Of a stretch of 64,000 nt of DNA, positions 8,288-17,425 are shown piece by piece. A program made the translations under genes and the position numbers. The stretch covers positions 186,001 through 250,000 of the forward strand of contig NZ_JHXQ01000002.1 of assembly GCF_000621665.1 (NCBI RefSeq), in the 5' to 3' direction. Under the pieces are notes generated by a model. That model was not told the origin of the DNA and did no database searches. It was given only the letters and a program-made list of their open reading frames with translations. Numbering within the stretch: the stretch's first letter is position 1; every line of letters begins with the position of its first letter. The DNA comes from Allorhizobium undicola ORS 992 = ATCC 700741. Lineage in GTDB: Bacteria; Pseudomonadota; Alphaproteobacteria; Rhizobiales; Rhizobiaceae.

Positions 8288-9598
8288 TCAGGCCTGTTCC
8301 ATCGGCTCACGCACCAGCAGGAAGTAGCTGGCGGCGCCGAGGAAGGCGATGGCCGCACCCGTCAGCAAGGCCGGGACGAAGGAAGAATATTGCGCGATGA
8401 AACCCGTTGCGATCGGCGCCAGAGAGCCGCCAAGGAAACCGCCGAAATTCTGGAGCGAGCCAAGCGAGGCCACGCGGTTTTTAGGCGCCACTGCTGTTAC
8501 CAGTGCCCAGGAGCAGGCCGAAGCGGCATTGGTAAGGAAGATCACCACGGAAATGCAGAACACGGCAATGTTGTTATCCTGCACCAGTGCGGCTGGCACG
8601 GTAAAGGCGGCCATGCCCAACATGGCGATCACGACAGGCACACGGCGGCCGCGAACCGGAGATGCCTCGGTTCTCTTGATGATCTTGTCGGAAAGCCAGC
8701 CGGCAACCAGGCAGCCAATGAAACCGCAAAAGAACGGTACCGACGCCATGAAACCCGTGCGGGAAAGCGACATGTGCCGTTCATTGACCAGATAGGCAGG
8801 CAGCCAGCTCAGATAGACCCAGTTGAGATAGACATTGCCGAAATAGCCAATGATCATGCCCCAGGTGGCGCGATAGGAAAACAGCTTGCCCCAATCGCCC
8901 AACGTCACTTTCTGCTGGGCCTCTTCTGCCTCGGAGGTAAGGTAGGCCTTTTCCTCGGCGCTCAGCCCCATATTCGCAGGATCCTTGTAGAGCATGAACC
9001 AGAGGCAGGCCATGACCAGACCGGCAGCGCCGGTGATGATGAACACCCAGCGCCAGTCGAGGACGATCAGCAACTGGGTTAGAAGCAGGGGCGCAATAGC
9101 CGTGCCAAGCGGCGAGGCCGAATTGAAGATGCCCGTTGGAACACCGCGCTTGCTGACCGGAAACCAGTTGCTGACGACACGCGCTGCCGAGGGAAACTGC
9201 GGAGCCTCGCCAACGCCAAGCCCGATACGGCTCAGGACGAACTGGGCAAAAAACGTCACCAGACCACCGGCAGCCTGCGCCAGCGACCAGAAGACAAGGC
9301 CGTAGCCCAGCAACCGGCGTGGGCCGAACCGGTCCACCATGGCGCCGACCGGCAACTGTGCCAGCGCATAGCTCCAGGAGAAGGCGGAGAGGAGAAGGCC
9401 CATTTCGCCCAGTGACAGGCCCATGTCCTCGGCGATGCGATGATTGGCAACCGCCAATGTGCCGCGATCCATATAGTTGATGACACCGGCCACGACCAAA
9501 AGGCAAAGCGAGGTAATCTGCATTCGCCGGATGCGGGGTGGCGCCTTTGAGGGTTCCGCCGCTGCGGGCATGGTCTGCGAACTGGAAATGCTGCTCAT
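8288..9598 (-). CDS. MFS transporter, anion:cation symporter (ACS) family
   Basis: A 436-residue, 12-helix major facilitator. Typical ACS features are GVINYMDRGTLAVANHRIAEDMGLS in helix 1, ALAQLPVGAMVDRFGPRRLLG for the motif-A loop, and GEAPQFPSAARVVSNWFP. The family imports organic anions such as glucarate, galactonate, hexuronates and sialate-like acids with protons. A strong GGAGGAG ribosome-binding site precedes the ATG. It is the first gene of a minus-strand operon with the aldolase and the YhcH protein, and its promoter faces the LacI palindrome at 9718-9733. Confidence 0.9.
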   Translation of the reverse strand: MSSISSSQTMPAAAEPSKAPPRIRRMQITSLCLLVVAGVINYMDRGTLAVANHRIAEDMGLSLGEMGLLLSAFSWSYALAQLPVGAMVDRFGPRRLLGYGLVFWSLAQAAGGLVTFFAQFVLSRIGLGVGEAPQFPSAARVVSNWFPVSKRGVPTGIFNSASPLGTAIAPLLLTQLLIVLDWRWVFIITGAAGLVMACLWFMLYKDPANMGLSAEEKAYLTSEAEEAQQKVTLGDWGKLFSYRATWGMIIGYFGNVYLNWVYLSWLPAYLVNERHMSLSRTGFMASVPFFCGFIGCLVAGWLSDKIIKRTEASPVRGRRVPVVIAMLGMAAFTVPAALVQDNNIAVFCISVVIFLTNAASACSWALVTAVAPKNRVASLGSLQNFGGFLGGSLAPIATGFIAQYSSFVPALLTGAAIAFLGAASYFLLVREPMEQA

Positions 9599-9717
9599 CT
9601 ATCTCCTCCGTAAACGTAATTACCGTCAGGAGCGTTCTGTCCCGACTTTTTATTGGGTCGGCAGAGGAGAGGCGCGCGCCCCGTGAAGGCAATCGCAAGC
9701 TCCTCCTTGCAACCGGT

Positions 9718-9733
9718 ATGTAAGCGCTTACAT
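9718..9733. promoter_or_regulatory. Perfect palindromic operator for a LacI/GalR regulator
   Basis: ATGTAAGCGCTTACAT is a perfect 16-base palindrome with the central CG pair typical of LacI-family sites. It lies ~120 bases upstream of the transporter start and ~250 bases upstream of the lacI-type gene start, in the only divergent gap of this locus. The 381 bases from 9599 to 9979 hold no other recognisable feature. Confidence 0.75.
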
Positions 9734-9979
9734 GCTCTGCTTTGCCAAGAGTGTCAACGCAGAATCTCAGTCATGGGGCAATCTGACCCGCGCAATTTCG
9801 ATGCTGGCTTTCCGTTTCCATGCCGCCCTCTTGCAGCATCGATATGTGTCCTTCACGCCGACGCACAGGCAGACATGCCGGAGTGACTTGTTCTTGCGGG
9901 GCATTTGCCGCAAAAAGCCCATCACTGCATCCGAGGTTTCGGCTGTAGCGTGACGTCTGGTTCTCTGAACGGAAATGAC

Positions 9980-11050
9980 ATGACGGAAAAACCTGATGAG
10001 CCTGCCACGCAGGCCCGGCGCGTGCGGGAAGGCAGCGGCAGGGCGCGGCTGGAGGAAGTTGCACGCCGTGCCGGCGTGTCCACCGCAACGGTGTCTCGCG
10101 CCTTCAATATGCCGGAGCGGGTTTCGCCGGAAACGCGGGACAGGATTTTTTCCACGGCGAAAGCCCTGGGCTGGGTTCCCAATGCTGCGGGCCGCGCGCT
10201 TGCCTCAAACCGCACTCATATCGCTGGTGTTATTATCCCGACGCTCGATAACGAAATTTTCTCGCATCAGGTCGGCGCGATGCAGCGCGTCTTTGCCGAA
10301 CACGGACTGAACCTGTTGATCGCCTGTTCCAATTATGATCCGGACCTCAGCTTCAGGCAGGCCAAGGCGATGATAGAAACTGGTGTCGAGGCGCTGGCGC
10401 TGGCGGGAGAAACCCATCCGCAGGCACTTTATGACAAGCTGGACGCGCTGCGCATTCCCTATGTTCTGACCTATGCCTACCGGAAAGACGCCCCCCATGC
10501 CATGATCGGCTTTGACAATGAGGCAGCCTTCATCCAGATCACAGATTATCTTCTGAACCTCGGCCATCGGCGCTTTGCCGTCGTCATGCAGCCGAGCGAC
10601 AATAATGATCGTGTTCTGGCCCGTTTGCGCGGCATCGATAGTGCGCTGTCGCGGGCCGGGCTGAAATTGGCGCAGCACCATTTCTTTACCGGCAAGGCCA
10701 GTCTGGATTTTGGAATAAGGGCGGCGCGTCAGCTTGCCGCAGAGGCGCCGGAAACACGTCCGACAGCCATTGTTTGCGGCAATGATACGCTGGCGTTGGG
10801 CGTGCATATTGGTCTGACGCAGGCAGGAGCGCGTATTCCGGGCGATTTTTCCATCACGGGCTTCGACGACATCGAACTCGCCTCCAAAATCTCCCCCGCC
10901 CTGACGACGATGTTTGTCGATAACAAGGAAATAGGCACCATTGCCGCCCGGCAGCTTGTGCTCTGTCTGGGCAAGGAAAATACGCGGCCCGCCTCTCACC
11001 AGATCATGGCCGCGTTGCGTGCGAGGCAGACCACCGACGGGCCAGCCTGA
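9980..11050 (+). CDS. LacI family transcriptional regulator
   Basis: A 356-residue regulator. The helix-turn-helix lies at residues ~23-44 (LEEVARRAGVSTATVSRAFN), with the hinge helix at AGRALASNRTHIAGVIIP. A periplasmic-binding-protein-like effector domain follows (FSHQVGAMQRVFAEHG ... TAIVCGNDTLALGVHIGL ... FSITGFDDIELASKISPALTTM). The start at 9980 has GGA upstream; 25 extra in-frame residues from 9905 lack similarity to the family. It probably represses the divergent transporter-aldolase-YhcH operon through the palindrome at 9718-9733 and releases it on binding the substrate or an intermediate, which is unknown. Confidence 0.92.
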   Translation: MTEKPDEPATQARRVREGSGRARLEEVARRAGVSTATVSRAFNMPERVSPETRDRIFSTAKALGWVPNAAGRALASNRTHIAGVIIPTLDNEIFSHQVGAMQRVFAEHGLNLLIACSNYDPDLSFRQAKAMIETGVEALALAGETHPQALYDKLDALRIPYVLTYAYRKDAPHAMIGFDNEAAFIQITDYLLNLGHRRFAVVMQPSDNNDRVLARLRGIDSALSRAGLKLAQHHFFTGKASLDFGIRAARQLAAEAPETRPTAIVCGNDTLALGVHIGLTQAGARIPGDFSITGFDDIELASKISPALTTMFVDNKEIGTIAARQLVLCLGKENTRPASHQIMAALRARQTTDGPA

Positions 11051-11053
11051 CCC

Positions 11054-12034
11054 TTACCCCTGACCCAGGCATTTCACCAGGTTGGCGGCAAGGTTGCGCA
11101 TGAGGGTTGGGTAAAGGTCGGGGCCGTCCTTGATGTCGGCGCCCAGCGGATCGAGGGTGCCGGTGCGGGCATCCGTGCCTTCGGCAACCACGGCGATGAG
11201 CTTGGGCGGAAATTGCGGTTCGGCGAAGATGCAGGCAGCGGAGAGGCTCTTCACCTTGCCGTGAACCTGGGCGACACGCTCTGCGCCGGGCGCCACATCC
11301 GGGCTGACCGTGATCGATCCGGCGACCGCCACCTGATAGTGATGCTCGAAATATTGATAGGCATCGTGGAAGACGATGAAGGGCTTGTCCTTTACCGGGC
11401 CAAGACTGGTCTTCAATTCGCTATCCAGCGCGTCCATGCGCTGCTCGAAACCCTTGAGGTTTTTGTCATAGAGGGCGGCATTGGCGGGATCCTTGGCCGC
11501 GAGCTTTGCCGCAACGGTCCGGGCGATGGCCCGCGCATTGTCCGGATCGAGCCAGAGATGCATGTCCATTCCTTCATGTTCATGTGCATCCTGATGGGCG
11601 TGCTCGTCATGGCCATGCGCGCCCGCATGGTCTTTATGGTCCCCGCCCTCATGGTCATGGTCGTGGGCATCGAATGCCCCGCCTTCTCGCAGCGGCAGAC
11701 GTATCACGCCTTGTGCCGTAGAAAGCTCGACGACCTCTGCGTGGCCGGATAGCGCATCGAGCGGCTTTTCCAGAAAGCTTTCAAGTCCCGGTCCAACCCA
11801 GAAAACAAGGTCTGCCTTTTCCAGTTGCCGCGCCTTGGAGGGTTTGAGGCTGTAGGCGTGCGGAGAACCGGCGCCTTCCACCAGAAGATCGGGCGAGCCC
11901 GCCCCCTCCATGATGGCGGCGACAATGGAATGCACCGGCTTGACCGAGGCAACCACCTTGGGAGCCGCCACCCCTAGAGCCGGTGTGACGAGGCAGAGGA
12001 GACTGGCGAGAAGGGTGTGTTTCAAGGTCTTCAT
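11054..12034 (-). CDS. znuA: Zinc ABC transporter, periplasmic zinc-binding protein
   Basis: A 326-residue cluster A-I solute-binding protein with an N-terminal signal peptide (MKTLKHTLLASLLCLVTPALGVAA). Zinc ligands expected in the family are visible: His in VKPVHS, His after LVEGAGSPHAYSLKPS, His in FIVFHDAYQYFEHHY and the acidic GTLDPLG loop. A long His/Asp-rich loop (DHDHEGGDHKDHAGAHGHDE) typical of ZnuA lies in the middle. The ATG at 12034 has AAGGA 9 bases upstream. It is divergent from znuCB-zur and ends 3 bases from the lacI-type gene on the other strand. Confidence 0.95.
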   Translation of the reverse strand: MKTLKHTLLASLLCLVTPALGVAAPKVVASVKPVHSIVAAIMEGAGSPDLLVEGAGSPHAYSLKPSKARQLEKADLVFWVGPGLESFLEKPLDALSGHAEVVELSTAQGVIRLPLREGGAFDAHDHDHEGGDHKDHAGAHGHDEHAHQDAHEHEGMDMHLWLDPDNARAIARTVAAKLAAKDPANAALYDKNLKGFEQRMDALDSELKTSLGPVKDKPFIVFHDAYQYFEHHYQVAVAGSITVSPDVAPGAERVAQVHGKVKSLSAACIFAEPQFPPKLIAVVAEGTDARTGTLDPLGADIKDGPDLYPTLMRNLAANLVKCLGQG

Positions 12035-12145
12035 CCGGGCATGTCCTTCGCATTTGCAACACCGGCCACACATTCTTGCCTGCCCAGGGGCAACCTGTTC
12101 AGGAAAAAATGGCAACAGACCGTGCTGGCGGGGTCTGGTATAAGC

Positions 12146-12165
12146 GTGTAACGTTATTACATTAG
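12146..12165. promoter_or_regulatory. Candidate Zur box in the znuA/znuCB gap
   Basis: GTGTAACGTTATTACATTAG contains the dyad GTAA-CGTTA-TTAC, similar in style to alphaproteobacterial Zur sites. A second AT-rich half (GTTGCGTAACCCTATAACG) begins at ~12165. The position between divergent zinc-uptake genes, with zur itself in the operon, supports it. Not tested against a matrix. Confidence 0.5.
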
Positions 12166-12197
12166 TTGCGTAACCCTATAACGTGTGCCATAGGCTC

Positions 12198-13100
12198 ATG
12201 CAAGCTCATTTCCTGAAAGGCCAGATCCACTTGTCGTCCCCAGTCCGCTCGCCCCTTGTGACGCTTCGCAATGCCGGCATCGAAAGGGATGGCCGATGGC
12301 TGGTGCGCGGTGTCGATCTCTCCGTTCATCGGGGTGAAATCATCACGCTCATCGGGCCCAACGGGTCTGGAAAATCCACCACGGCCAAGCTTGCCATCGG
12401 TATCCTGAAGGCGGACGAGGGCGCGGCTGAACGGCTTTCGGGGGTGCGGATCGGCTACGTTCCGCAAAAGCTGGCGATTGACCGCACGATGCCGCTGACC
12501 GTGCGGCGGATGATGCAGCTCACCGCACGGCTGGACGATGCGGCGATTGCCGATGCACTTGCGGCGGTCGGGGTGCCGCATCTTTCCGGGGCGGAGGTGC
12601 ACAATCTTTCCGGCGGCGAATTCCAGCGTGCGCTTCTGGCCCGCGCCATTGCGCTCAAGCCTGACCTGCTGGTGCTGGATGAGCCGGTGCAAGGCGTGGA
12701 TTTTGCCGGAGAGATCGCCCTTTACGAGTTGATTTCAAGGATACGCCGGGAAAGCGGCTGTGGTGTGCTGCTGATTTCCCATGATCTCCATCTGGTCATG
12801 GCCGAGACGGATACGGTGGTCTGTCTCAACGGACATGTCTGCTGTCGCGGCACGCCGCAAAGCGTCAGCGCCAGTGCCGAATATCAGCGCCTTTTTGGTG
12901 CGGCCGCCGCCAATATGCTCGCTGTCTACAATCATCGCCATGACCATACCCATCTGCCGGATGGCCGGGTTCTGCACAGTGACGGTTCGGTTACGGATCA
13001 TTGCCATCCGGGCGATGGCCATCACCACCATGGCGACCCGCACGATCACCGCCACGACCATGCCGCCGGGCATGGGAACAAGGAGCATCGCCATGGATGA
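12198..13100 (+). CDS. znuC: Zinc ABC transporter, ATP-binding protein
   Basis: A 300-residue ABC ATPase: Walker A GPNGSGKST near residue 53, signature LSGGEFQRALLARAI, Walker B LLVLDEPVQGVD and switch histidine in LLISHDLH. The C-terminus carries a His-rich tail (HHHHGDPHDHRHDH) seen in several zinc-importer ATPases and possibly involved in zinc handling. The ATG at 12198 is chosen; an in-frame GTG at 12183 is also possible. Its 3' end overlaps znuB by 8 bases, indicating translational coupling. Confidence 0.93.
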   Translation: MQAHFLKGQIHLSSPVRSPLVTLRNAGIERDGRWLVRGVDLSVHRGEIITLIGPNGSGKSTTAKLAIGILKADEGAAERLSGVRIGYVPQKLAIDRTMPLTVRRMMQLTARLDDAAIADALAAVGVPHLSGAEVHNLSGGEFQRALLARAIALKPDLLVLDEPVQGVDFAGEIALYELISRIRRESGCGVLLISHDLHLVMAETDTVVCLNGHVCCRGTPQSVSASAEYQRLFGAAAANMLAVYNHRHDHTHLPDGRVLHSDGSVTDHCHPGDGHHHHGDPHDHRHDHAAGHGNKEHRHG

Positions 13101-13893
13101 TTTCTTCCTGAGGGCGCTTCTTGCGGGCATCGGGCTGGCGCTGACGGTCGGGCCGCTCGGCTGTTTCATCATCTGGCGGCGTATGGCCTATTTTGGCGAC
13201 ACCATGGCCCATTCGTCGCTTCTGGGTGTGGCGCTTGCGCTGATGTTTTCCATCAATATCACCGTCAGCGTCTTTGCCGTGGCGGCACTGGTGTCGGTGC
13301 TGCTGCTGGTGCTGCAACGGCGCAAGGGCCTTTCCGCCGATTCGCTTCTTGGCATTCTCAGCCATTCGACGCTTGCGATCGGCCTTGTTCTGGTCGCCTT
13401 CATGACATGGATTCGCATCGATCTCATGTCCTATCTGTTCGGCGACATTCTGGCCGTTACCTCGCAGGATGTTCTCGTGGTCTGGCTGGGCGGTGCCTTC
13501 GTCATTGCCGTTCTTTGCCTGTTGTGGCGCCCGCTTCTGGCGGCAACGGTCAGCGAAGATATTGCCGAAGCCGAAGGGCTGAAGCCGGAGCGCGCACGGT
13601 TTATTTTCATGTTGCTCCTGGCGCTGGTCATTGCCATTGCCATGAAGATCGTCGGCATTCTGCTGATGACGGCGCTGCTGATTATTCCGGCGGCAACAGC
13701 AAGGCGCTTTGCCGCAACGCCGGAAACCATGGCGCTTCTGGCCTCGGTGATCGGCGCGGGGGCCGTTATTGGCGGGCTTTACGGTTCGCTCAGCTATGAT
13801 ACACCATCGGGACCCTCCATCGTCGTCGCGGCGCTGGTCCTTTTCCTGCTCAGCCTGCTGCCGCTCCGGGGCAGCCGTGCCCTGAAAGGATGA
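13093..13893 (+). CDS. znuB: Zinc ABC transporter, permease
   Basis: A 266-residue ABC-3 family permease with about eight membrane helices. Signatures include LTVGPLGCFIIWRRMAYFGDTMAHSSLLGVAL at the N-terminus and VGILLMTALLIIPAATARRFA. The start at 13093 follows znuC in the overlap ATGGATGA; the frame is open further upstream, but that stretch is antisense-like sequence within znuC. It forms the inner-membrane channel for zinc delivered by ZnuA. Confidence 0.95.
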   Translation: MDDFFLRALLAGIGLALTVGPLGCFIIWRRMAYFGDTMAHSSLLGVALALMFSINITVSVFAVAALVSVLLLVLQRRKGLSADSLLGILSHSTLAIGLVLVAFMTWIRIDLMSYLFGDILAVTSQDVLVVWLGGAFVIAVLCLLWRPLLAATVSEDIAEAEGLKPERARFIFMLLLALVIAIAMKIVGILLMTALLIIPAATARRFAATPETMALLASVIGAGAVIGGLYGSLSYDTPSGPSIVVAALVLFLLSLLPLRGSRALKG

Positions 13894-13897
13894 AGAT

Positions 13898-14296
13898 ATG
13901 TCTACACAGCAACTTACCCGCAATCAGACACTCGTCTATCAGGCGCTGGAAAAGGCAGATGGGCCGCTTTCGGCCTATTCCATTCTTGATAAACTGCGTG
14001 ACCATGGCTTTCGCGCACCGCTGCAAGTCTATCGCGCTCTCGAAAAGCTGCTGGAATTCGGGCTGGTGCATCGGCTGGAAAGCCTGAACGCCTTCGTGGC
14101 CTGCGCGCATCCGCAACATGATTGCTGCAACCACGGCACGGTCGCCTTTGCCATTTGCGAGCGATGCGGCCATGTGCGTGAATTTCATGATCACAGCATC
14201 GATCATCGTCTGGAGGACTGGGCAAAGGCACAGGGTTTCAAGGCGGAAAAAACCACCATCGAGATTCGCGGCCTATGTGCGCAATGCCGTGTCTGA
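13898..14296 (+). CDS. zur: Zinc uptake regulator, Fur family
   Basis: A 132-residue Fur-family repressor. The N-terminal winged helix contains NQTLVYQALEKADGPLSAYSILDKLRDHG and APLQVYRALEKL. The dimerisation domain has the structural zinc pairs CERC (residues ~87-90) and CAQC (~128-131), plus the His-rich HPQHDCCNHG segment that resembles the regulatory site. It follows znuB by 4 bases in the same operon, so Zur should repress its own operon and znuA when zinc is sufficient. Confidence 0.93.
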   Translation: MSTQQLTRNQTLVYQALEKADGPLSAYSILDKLRDHGFRAPLQVYRALEKLLEFGLVHRLESLNAFVACAHPQHDCCNHGTVAFAICERCGHVREFHDHSIDHRLEDWAKAQGFKAEKTTIEIRGLCAQCRV

Positions 14297-14365
14297 CGGG
14301 CCCGATAACGGGGCAGGGAATGTGCGCTTGAAAAATGCGCGGAATCGTTTTCAATTCCAATGATG

Positions 14366-14379
14366 TGATTTTCAAATCA
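14366..14379. promoter_or_regulatory. Inverted repeat upstream of the CoA-transferase operon
   Basis: TGATTT-TC-AAATCA is an inverted repeat in the 220-base gap between zur and scoA, in AT-rich sequence that may hold the promoter. It could be an operator; the regulator is unknown. Confidence 0.3.
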
Positions 14380-14519
14380 ATCTTATTATGTCCATAAAGC
14401 CCTGGCTCGAAAGCTGAAGACCAGAGCGATAAAAGGGCGCGCGGCGATTGCTTCGGTTTTACGGGAGTGGAAAGATGGGACGCACCCATCCGCAACCAGA
14501 GGAGTGTAAAGGGGAGAGT

Positions 14520-15218
14520 ATGAAAAAGGTCTATGAGAACGCCCAGGCGGCGCTTGATGGAGTTTTATTCGACGGCATGTTTATTGCCGCAGGTGGCTTT
14601 GGCCTTTGCGGCATTCCCGAATTGCTGATTTCGGCCCTGCGGGACTCTGGTGTCAAGGAACTGACCATTGCCTCGAACAATTGCGGCGTCGATGATTTCG
14701 GCCTGGGCGTATTGCTCAAGACCCGCCAGATCAAGAAAATGATCTCTTCCTATGTCGGCGAAAACGCCGAATTCATGCGGCAATATCTCAGTGGCGAGCT
14801 GGAGCTGGAATTCAACCCGCAAGGCACGCTGGCTGAGCGTATGCGGGCAGGGGGTGCCGGTATTGCCGGCTTCTATACCCGCACCGGCGTCGGAACCGTT
14901 GTCGCGGAAGGCAAGGAGCTGAAGACCTTCAACGGCGAGACCTATGTGCTGGAAACGGGCATCGTTGCCGATCTTTCCATCGTCAAGGCGTGGAAGGCAG
15001 ATACGACCGGCAATCTGATCTTCCGCAAGACGGCGCGCAACTTCAACCCGCCTGCCGCCACCTGCGGCAAGATCTGCGTGGCCGAGGTGGAGGAGATCGT
15101 TCCTGCCGGAAGTCTCGATCCGGATCACATTCACCTGCCCGGCATTTACGTGCATCGCCTCATTCAGGGCGAGCATGAAAAGCGCATCGAGCAGCGCACC
15201 ACACGGGCAAAGGCATAA
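14520..15218 (+). CDS. scoA: 3-oxoacid CoA-transferase, subunit A
   Basis: A 232-residue alpha subunit of a succinyl-CoA:3-ketoacid CoA-transferase. Signatures are [16 protein letters not shown] near residue 25 (family GGFGxxGxP), [14 protein letters not shown] and the C-terminal [24 protein letters not shown] strong GGGGAG site precedes the ATG at 14520. It moves CoA between succinyl-CoA and a 3-keto acid such as acetoacetate; close relatives (PcaIJ) act on 3-oxoadipate, so the exact acid is uncertain. Subunit B follows after 16 bases. Confidence 0.92.
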   Translation: MKKVYENAQAALDGVLFDGMFIAAGGFGLCGIPELLISALRDSGVKELTIASNNCGVDDFGLGVLLKTRQIKKMISSYVGENAEFMRQYLSGELELEFNPQGTLAERMRAGGAGIAGFYTRTGVGTVVAEGKELKTFNGETYVLETGIVADLSIVKAWKADTTGNLIFRKTARNFNPPAATCGKICVAEVEEIVPAGSLDPDHIHLPGIYVHRLIQGEHEKRIEQRTTRAKA

Positions 15219-15234
15219 GGCGGGGAGAAACGGC

Positions 15235-15864
15235 ATGGCTTGGGACAGAAACCAGATGGCAGCGCGTGCTGCCCGCGAACTTGAAGATGGAACCTATGTC
15301 AATCTTGGCATCGGCATTCCCACACTGGTTGCCAACTACATTCCCGAAGGCGTTCACGTCACGCTGCAATCGGAGAATGGTCTGCTCGGCATCGGACCCT
15401 TTCCCACCGAGGACGAGATCGATGCCGATCTCATCAATGCGGGCAAGCAGACGGTGACGGCACTGCCTCACTCGGCCTTTTTCGACTCCGCGCAGAGCTT
15501 TGCGATGATCCGCGGCGGCAAAATCGCCATGGCCATTCTGGGCGCCATGGAGGTTGCCGAAAACGGCGATCTGGCAAACTGGATGATTCCCGGCAAGCTG
15601 GTAAAAGGCATGGGCGGCGCCATGGATCTCGTGGCAGGCGTAAAGCGCGTGGTCGTCGTTATGGATCACACCAACAAGGCGGGCGAATCAAAGGTGTTGA
15701 AAGCCTGCACCCTGCCACTGACAGGCAAGGGCGTGGTGGATCGCATCATCACCAATCTCGGCGTTCTCGACGTGGTGGAGGGCGGCTTGAAGCTGATCGA
15801 GGTGGCGGAAGGCGTGTCGGAAGCCGAAATCCGCGCCGCCACCGAGGCGACAATCGTAAACTGA
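15235..15864 (+). CDS. scoB: 3-oxoacid CoA-transferase, subunit B
   Basis: A 209-residue beta subunit. The catalytic glutamate lies at residue 47 in [14 protein letters not shown] (family SENG motif) and forms the glutamyl-CoA thioester. Other family segments are [17 protein letters not shown] and [23 protein letters not shown]. The ATG at 15235 has GGGGAGAAA upstream. It acts with ScoA as a heterodimer or tetramer in ketone body or aromatic degradation, and is followed by a strong terminator. Confidence 0.93.
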   Translation: MAWDRNQMAARAARELEDGTYVNLGIGIPTLVANYIPEGVHVTLQSENGLLGIGPFPTEDEIDADLINAGKQTVTALPHSAFFDSAQSFAMIRGGKIAMAILGAMEVAENGDLANWMIPGKLVKGMGGAMDLVAGVKRVVVVMDHTNKAGESKVLKACTLPLTGKGVVDRIITNLGVLDVVEGGLKLIEVAEGVSEAEIRAATEATIVN

Positions 15865-15906
15865 AGGCGTTTTGCGCCCTTTGATCCTGTCGCGTAATTA
15901 ATATAG

Positions 15907-15935
15907 AAGGCCGGGAATAATCCCGGCCTTTGTCT
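15907..15935 (+). terminator. Rho-independent terminator after scoB
   Basis: AAGGCCGGGA-ATAA-TCCCGGCC stem-loop followed by TTTGTCTTT. Confidence 0.85.
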
Positions 15936-16044
15936 TTGCTGAGGTATTGGCGCAGTGGCCGCGAGGCTTTCGGCAAGGCGGAAACAATTTGCCTTTCGAA
16001 ACAGCAATCGAAAGCTAAACCATATCAAGAAAGAAGTGTCACAG

Positions 16045-17061
16045 ATGACTGAAAAAAAAGAAAAATCTCATCTGTCCTTACCCGTCTTCGCCGTCGCCCC
16101 AATGATCGACTGGACGGATACGCATTGTCGCCGTTTTCACAGGCTGCTCAGCGGTCATGCCTTGCTCTATACGGAAATGGTGGTGGCCGACGCCATTATT
16201 CACGGCAAGCGGAACAAGCTGCTGGATTTTCACGAAAGCGAGCATCCGCTGGCGCTTCAGCTTGGCGGTTCGGATCCTGTGAAGCTGGTAGAGGCGGTGC
16301 GCATTGCGTCGGATTGGGGTTATGACGAAATCAACCTGAATGTCGGCTGCCCCTCTGACCGCGTTCAGGCCGGAACATTCGGCGCATGTCTCATGCGTGA
16401 ACCGCAGACCGTGGAGGCCTGTGTGACGGCGATGAAGAAGGTTTCGCCGGTGCCAGTAACCGTCAAATGCCGGATTGGCGTGGACGAGCAGGAGCCGGAA
16501 GCCGTGCTTCCCGATTTTATCGACCGCATGGTTGGCGCTGGCGTGGATGGCATATGGATCCATGCGCGCAAAGCGTGGCTTCAGGGATTGAGCCCCAAGG
16601 AAAACCGCGAAATTCCGCCGCTCGATTATCCGCTGGTTCATCGCATGAAAGCGCGTCATCCAAAGGTCTTCATGGGGATAAATGGCGGCATCACCACGCT
16701 GGAAGAGGCCAGGGCCCATCTGGCCGTCATGGATGGCGTGATGCTTGGGCGGGCGGCTTATCATAATGCCACGCTGCTGACCGGCGTCGATCATGCGATT
16801 TATGGAGATCCGGCTGAGGCTGTGGATTGGAGCACCATCTGCCAGGCGATGATGGAGCACGCGGCCCGCCATATCGCCGACGGCGGCAGGCTGGTGCATC
16901 TCACCCGCCACATGGTGGGGCTCTTTCAAGGTTTTGCCGGTGCTCGCCGCTTTCGCCAGATTTTGTCGGCGGATGCGACAAGGCCGGGCGCGGGGCCGGA
17001 AATTATTACCGCTGCTTTCGCTGAGGTCGATGTGGCGGCGGGGCCAGTTCGCGCGGCATAG
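16045..17061 (+). CDS. dusA: tRNA-dihydrouridine(20/20a) synthase
   Basis: A 338-residue FMN-dependent enzyme that reduces U20/U20a in the tRNA D-loop. DusA hallmarks are VAPMIDWTDTHCRRFHRLLS at the N-terminus, ALQLGGSDP, and NLNVGCPSDRVQAGTFGACLM, in which Cys ~102 is the catalytic acid. FMN contacts are expected around VKCRIGVDE, IHARKAWLQGLSPKENR and INGGI. The ATG at 16045 follows AAGAAAGAAG; longer upstream readings run into the scoB terminator. Confidence 0.95.
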   Translation: MTEKKEKSHLSLPVFAVAPMIDWTDTHCRRFHRLLSGHALLYTEMVVADAIIHGKRNKLLDFHESEHPLALQLGGSDPVKLVEAVRIASDWGYDEINLNVGCPSDRVQAGTFGACLMREPQTVEACVTAMKKVSPVPVTVKCRIGVDEQEPEAVLPDFIDRMVGAGVDGIWIHARKAWLQGLSPKENREIPPLDYPLVHRMKARHPKVFMGINGGITTLEEARAHLAVMDGVMLGRAAYHNATLLTGVDHAIYGDPAEAVDWSTICQAMMEHAARHIADGGRLVHLTRHMVGLFQGFAGARRFRQILSADATRPGAGPEIITAAFAEVDVAAGPVRAA

Positions 17062-17118
17062 ACTGTTCGCTTGGAAAAAGGCAGGATCGGCTTTGTGTCC
17101 TGAAACCTGGCATAATGT

Positions 17119-17158
17119 AAAAAAGCGCCGATCTGAGAGAGTCAGATCGGCGCTTTTT
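17119..17158. terminator. Bidirectional terminator between dusA and cspA
   Basis: AAAAAAGCGCCGATCTGA / TCAGATCGGCGCTTTTT is a near-perfect stem with A- and T-runs on opposite sides, able to end both converging transcripts. Confidence 0.9.
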
Positions 17159-17212
17159 ATGTCTTACACGTCATTTCCCAAGCGCGCAGAGTGCCGGGAA
17201 GTGACGGTAAAA

Positions 17213-17425
17213 TCAGGCGGCGCGGATGTTCACAGCCTTCGGGCCCTTGCCCATGCGATCCGGCTCGGTGTCGAACGTAACCTGCTGGCCGTCCTTGAGG
17301 GTCTGGAGGCCGGCAGCCTGAAGAGCGGAAATGTGGACGAATACGTCCTTAGCGCCGCCTTCCGGGGTGATGAAGCCGAAGCCCTTGTCCTGGTTGAAGA
17401 ATTTTACGGTGCCTTTGGTGGCCAT
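17213..17425 (-). CDS. cspA: Cold-shock protein (CspA family)
   Basis: A 70-residue single cold-shock domain. RNP1 is KGFGFI and RNP2 is VFVHIS, the two nucleic-acid-binding motifs. It acts as an RNA chaperone that melts secondary structure. AGGGAAGGA lies 8 bases before the ATG. About 540 bases of gene-free sequence upstream (to 17963) could hold a long structured 5' leader, as is common for csp genes. Which paralogue this is cannot be told from this window. Confidence 0.95.
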   Translation of the reverse strand: MATKGTVKFFNQDKGFGFITPEGGAKDVFVHISALQAAGLQTLKDGQQVTFDTEPDRMGKGPKAVNIRAA

